DNA from: Novosphingobium sp. JCM 18896
Lineage (GTDB): Bacteria; Pseudomonadota; Alphaproteobacteria; Sphingomonadales; Sphingomonadaceae
Length of the DNA: 64,000 bases
NCBI RefSeq assembly: GCF_025938095.1
Contig: NZ_JAPCZF010000001.1
Span: forward strand, 558,001-622,000
Direction: 5' to 3'
Part shown: positions 62,376-64,000 of the stretch, piece by piece
Position numbering within the stretch: position 1 is the stretch's first letter
Layout: every line of letters begins with the position of its first letter
The notes under the pieces: generated by a model
Seen by the model: only the letters and a program-made list of their open reading frames with translations
What the model was told of the DNA's origin: nothing
The model's database searches: none
Program-made: the position numbers and the translations under genes

Positions 62376-64000
62376 ATGAAAGACTTGCCGATCCACGCCG
62401 TCCTGCCCGATCTGCTGGCGGCCTTGCGCGAGAAGGAAAGCGCGGTGCTGATCGCGCCGCCGGGCGCGGGCAAGACCACCTCGGTGGCGACTGCGCTGCT
62501 CGCCGAGCCCTGGTGCGAGGGCACGGTCATCCTGCTGAGCCCGCGCCGCGTCGCCGCACGCGCGGCGGCCGAGCGCATGGCCGAACTGCTCGGCGAGGCG
62601 CCGGGGCAGACCGTCGGCTACCTGACCCGCCTCGACTCCAAGCGCTCGGCGGCGACGCGTGTGCTCGTCGTGACCGAGGCGATCTTCGTCTCGACGATTC
62701 TCGGCGATCCCGAGCTCGCGGGCGTCTCCGCCGTGCTGTTCGACGAGGCGCACGAGCGCCATCTCGACAGCGACCTCGGCCTCGCCCTGGCGATCGAGAG
62801 CCAGCAGGTATTGCGTCCCGACCTGCGGATCGTCGTCATGTCGGCGACGATCGATGGGACGCGCTTCGCTTCGCTTCTCGACCAGGCGCCGGTGATCGAA
62901 AGCGCCGGCAAGGCTTTCCCGCTGGCGATCCGCTGGCTTGGCGCGCGGCCCGAATTGCGGATCGAGGATGCGATGACCTCGGCCGTGCTGACCGCCTGGC
63001 GCGAGGAGACGGGGGACGTGCTCGCCTTCTTGCCCGGCGTCGGCGAGATCGAGCGCACGCGCGAACGGCTCGAAGCGAAGCTCCCCGGCGAACTGATCCT
63101 GCCGCTCCACGGCCAGTGCGAGCCCGCCGCGCAGCGCGCCGCGATCAAGCGCGATCCCGGCGGGCGGCGGCGCATCGTGCTGGCGACCGCTATCGCCGAG
63201 ACCTCGCTGACGCTCGACGGCGTCTCGGTCGTGGTCGACGCCGGCCTGTCGCGCCGCGCCGAGTTCGACAAGGCGGCGGGAGTGACACGGCTCGTCACCC
63301 ATCGCGCCAGCCAGGCCGCGGCCGCGCAGCGTGCGGGCCGTGCGGCGCGCCAGGGCCCCGGCGTGGCCTATCGCCTGTGGGAAGAGGCCGCCCATGCCGG
63401 CCGGCCGGCCTTCGATCCGCCCGAGATGCTGACCAGCGACCTCGCGCCGCTGCTGCTTTCGCTGGCGCAGTGGGGTGCCGGCGATCCCGCGGCGCTGCCC
63501 TGGCTCGATCCGCCGCCGGCCGCCTCGGTCGGCGCGGCGCGGAGCAAGCTGCTGTCCTTGCAGGCGATCGACGGCGAGGGCCGCATCACCGATCACGGCA
63601 AGGCCATGGCGGCGCTGCCGATGGAGCCGCCGCTCGCACATATGCTGCTGTTCGCCGCCGAGCACGGTGCCGCGCAGGAGGCGGCGCGCCTCGCCCTGCT
63701 GCTCCAGGAGCGCGGGCTCGGTGGGCGCAGTGAAGACCTGGCGCTGCGGCTCGATCGCTGGAACGGCGATCGTTCGGGCCGCGCCGAAGCCTCGCGCAAG
63801 TTGGCGGCGGGCTGGGCCAAGCGTGTGCGCGATCGCGGTGAGGATGACGGGATACCGCTCGGCGTGCTGCTGGCCGAGGGCTTTCCCGACAATCTCGCCA
63901 AGCGGCGCGACGCCAAGGGCGAGGACTGGCTGACCGCCGGGGGCAGGGGGCTGCGGCTCGATCCCGCCTCGTCGCTGGCGCGTGCCGAGTGGCTGGCCGT
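62376..64000 (+). CDS. hrpB: ATP-dependent helicase HrpB, 5' part
   Basis: The first 541 residues of a DEAH-box helicase; the gene runs off the window. Walker A is APPGAGKTT, the DEAH box is FDEAHERH, motif III VMSATIDG and motif VI-like region HRASQAAAAQRAGRAARQGPG. HrpB works on RNA with a role that is not settled. ATG at 62376 is the family start. No stop appears up to 64000. Confidence 0.93.
   Translation, partial: MKDLPIHAVLPDLLAALREKESAVLIAPPGAGKTTSVATALLAEPWCEGTVILLSPRRVAARAAAERMAELLGEAPGQTVGYLTRLDSKRSAATRVLVVTEAIFVSTILGDPELAGVSAVLFDEAHERHLDSDLGLALAIESQQVLRPDLRIVVMSATIDGTRFASLLDQAPVIESAGKAFPLAIRWLGARPELRIEDAMTSAVLTAWREETGDVLAFLPGVGEIERTRERLEAKLPGELILPLHGQCEPAAQRAAIKRDPGGRRRIVLATAIAETSLTLDGVSVVVDAGLSRRAEFDKAAGVTRLVTHRASQAAAAQRAGRAARQGPGVAYRLWEEAAHAGRPAFDPPEMLTSDLAPLLLSLAQWGAGDPAALPWLDPPPAASVGAARSKLLSLQAIDGEGRITDHGKAMAALPMEPPLAHMLLFAAEHGAAQEAARLALLLQERGLGGRSEDLALRLDRWNGDRSGRAEASRKLAAGWAKRVRDRGEDDGIPLGVLLAEGFPDNLAKRRDAKGEDWLTAGGRGLRLDPASSLARAEWLA

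Noticed and set aside
62106..63665. 519-residue minus-strand frame across hrpB
   Set aside because: Only its last 67 codons (62106-62309) look like a gene; the rest is antisense to the HrpB motor motifs.

Overview
The window is high-G+C, gene-dense chromosomal DNA that looks like an alphaproteobacterium of the order Sphingomonadales (Novosphingobium/Sphingobium-like). Evidence: the ispH-thrB-rnhA order; the nfu-tsaB-rimI-mucR-fur-plsC run; class II DAHP synthase; yajC-secD-secF; a MucR regulator; two EcfG-type promoters (GGAAC-N16-CGTT and GGAAC-N16-GGTT); and palindromic repeats such as GTCACCCCGG and GAGCTTGTCGAAGG that are common between genes in sphingomonads. Nothing suggests a plasmid, an intact prophage or a CRISPR array. 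The genus is inferred, not shown.

Layout. 1-10 kb: flavin monooxygenase, M16 lipoprotein peptidase, purC, MaoC hydratase with GNAT, low-molecular-weight tyrosine phosphatase, an EcfG-driven PRC-barrel gene, an SLC13/RCK permease and an alpha/beta hydrolase. 10-17 kb: ispH-thrB-rnhA (rnhA apparently starts at CTG), a lipoprotein, then nfu-tsaB-rimI-mucR-fur-plsC on the minus strand. 17-31 kb: orphan receiver protein, SDR, outer-membrane barrel, second M16 peptidase, DAHP synthase, egtB-egtD (ergothioneine), CocE-type hydrolase and three SDRs. 31.9-36.5 kb: lepA, then a small accessory patch between repeats with a GIY-YIG protein, a stand-alone HsdR-N-like nuclease of low G+C and a terminase-small-subunit-like HTH protein. 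36.5-42.2 kb: catabolic-looking genes (alpha/beta hydrolase, aldehyde dehydrogenase, MFS, arylsulfatase). 42.2-44.3 kb: an Xre/RES toxin-antitoxin pair, a low-G+C gene of unknown function and tRNA-Pro(TGG) plus tRNA-Ile2(CAT). 44.4-49.4 kb: polysaccharide deacetylase, degenerate soluble histidine kinase, Lrp regulator, aroQ, lipoprotein, GTA-type holin, tRNA-Pro(GGG). 49.6-53.4 kb: yajC-secD-secF and a cupin protein. 53.6-56 kb: glycosyltransferase and XRE/S24-like regulator, divergent from a DUF6456 protein. 56-64 kb: ABC-F ATPase, a PepSY-like protein with an OmpR/PhoQ-type two-component system, DUF1328 protein, chorismate mutase, polyprenyl diphosphate synthase, a small acidic protein and the 5' part of hrpB.

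The most interesting signal is a candidate regulatory circuit for a gene transfer agent (GTA). A Cro/CI-type repressor and a DUF6456 protein are divergently transcribed, and the 15-nt element TAACCAAATCGGTTT between them recurs exactly once more in the window, directly upstream of an isolated GTA-type holin gene 6 kb away. Both sites also share the 10-mer TTTCCTACAG, in opposite orientation relative to the 15-mer. Other points worth checking are the CTG start of RNase HI, the histidine kinase with an eroded ATP-binding domain, the autoregulated-looking Xre/RES promoter and the two EcfG promoters.
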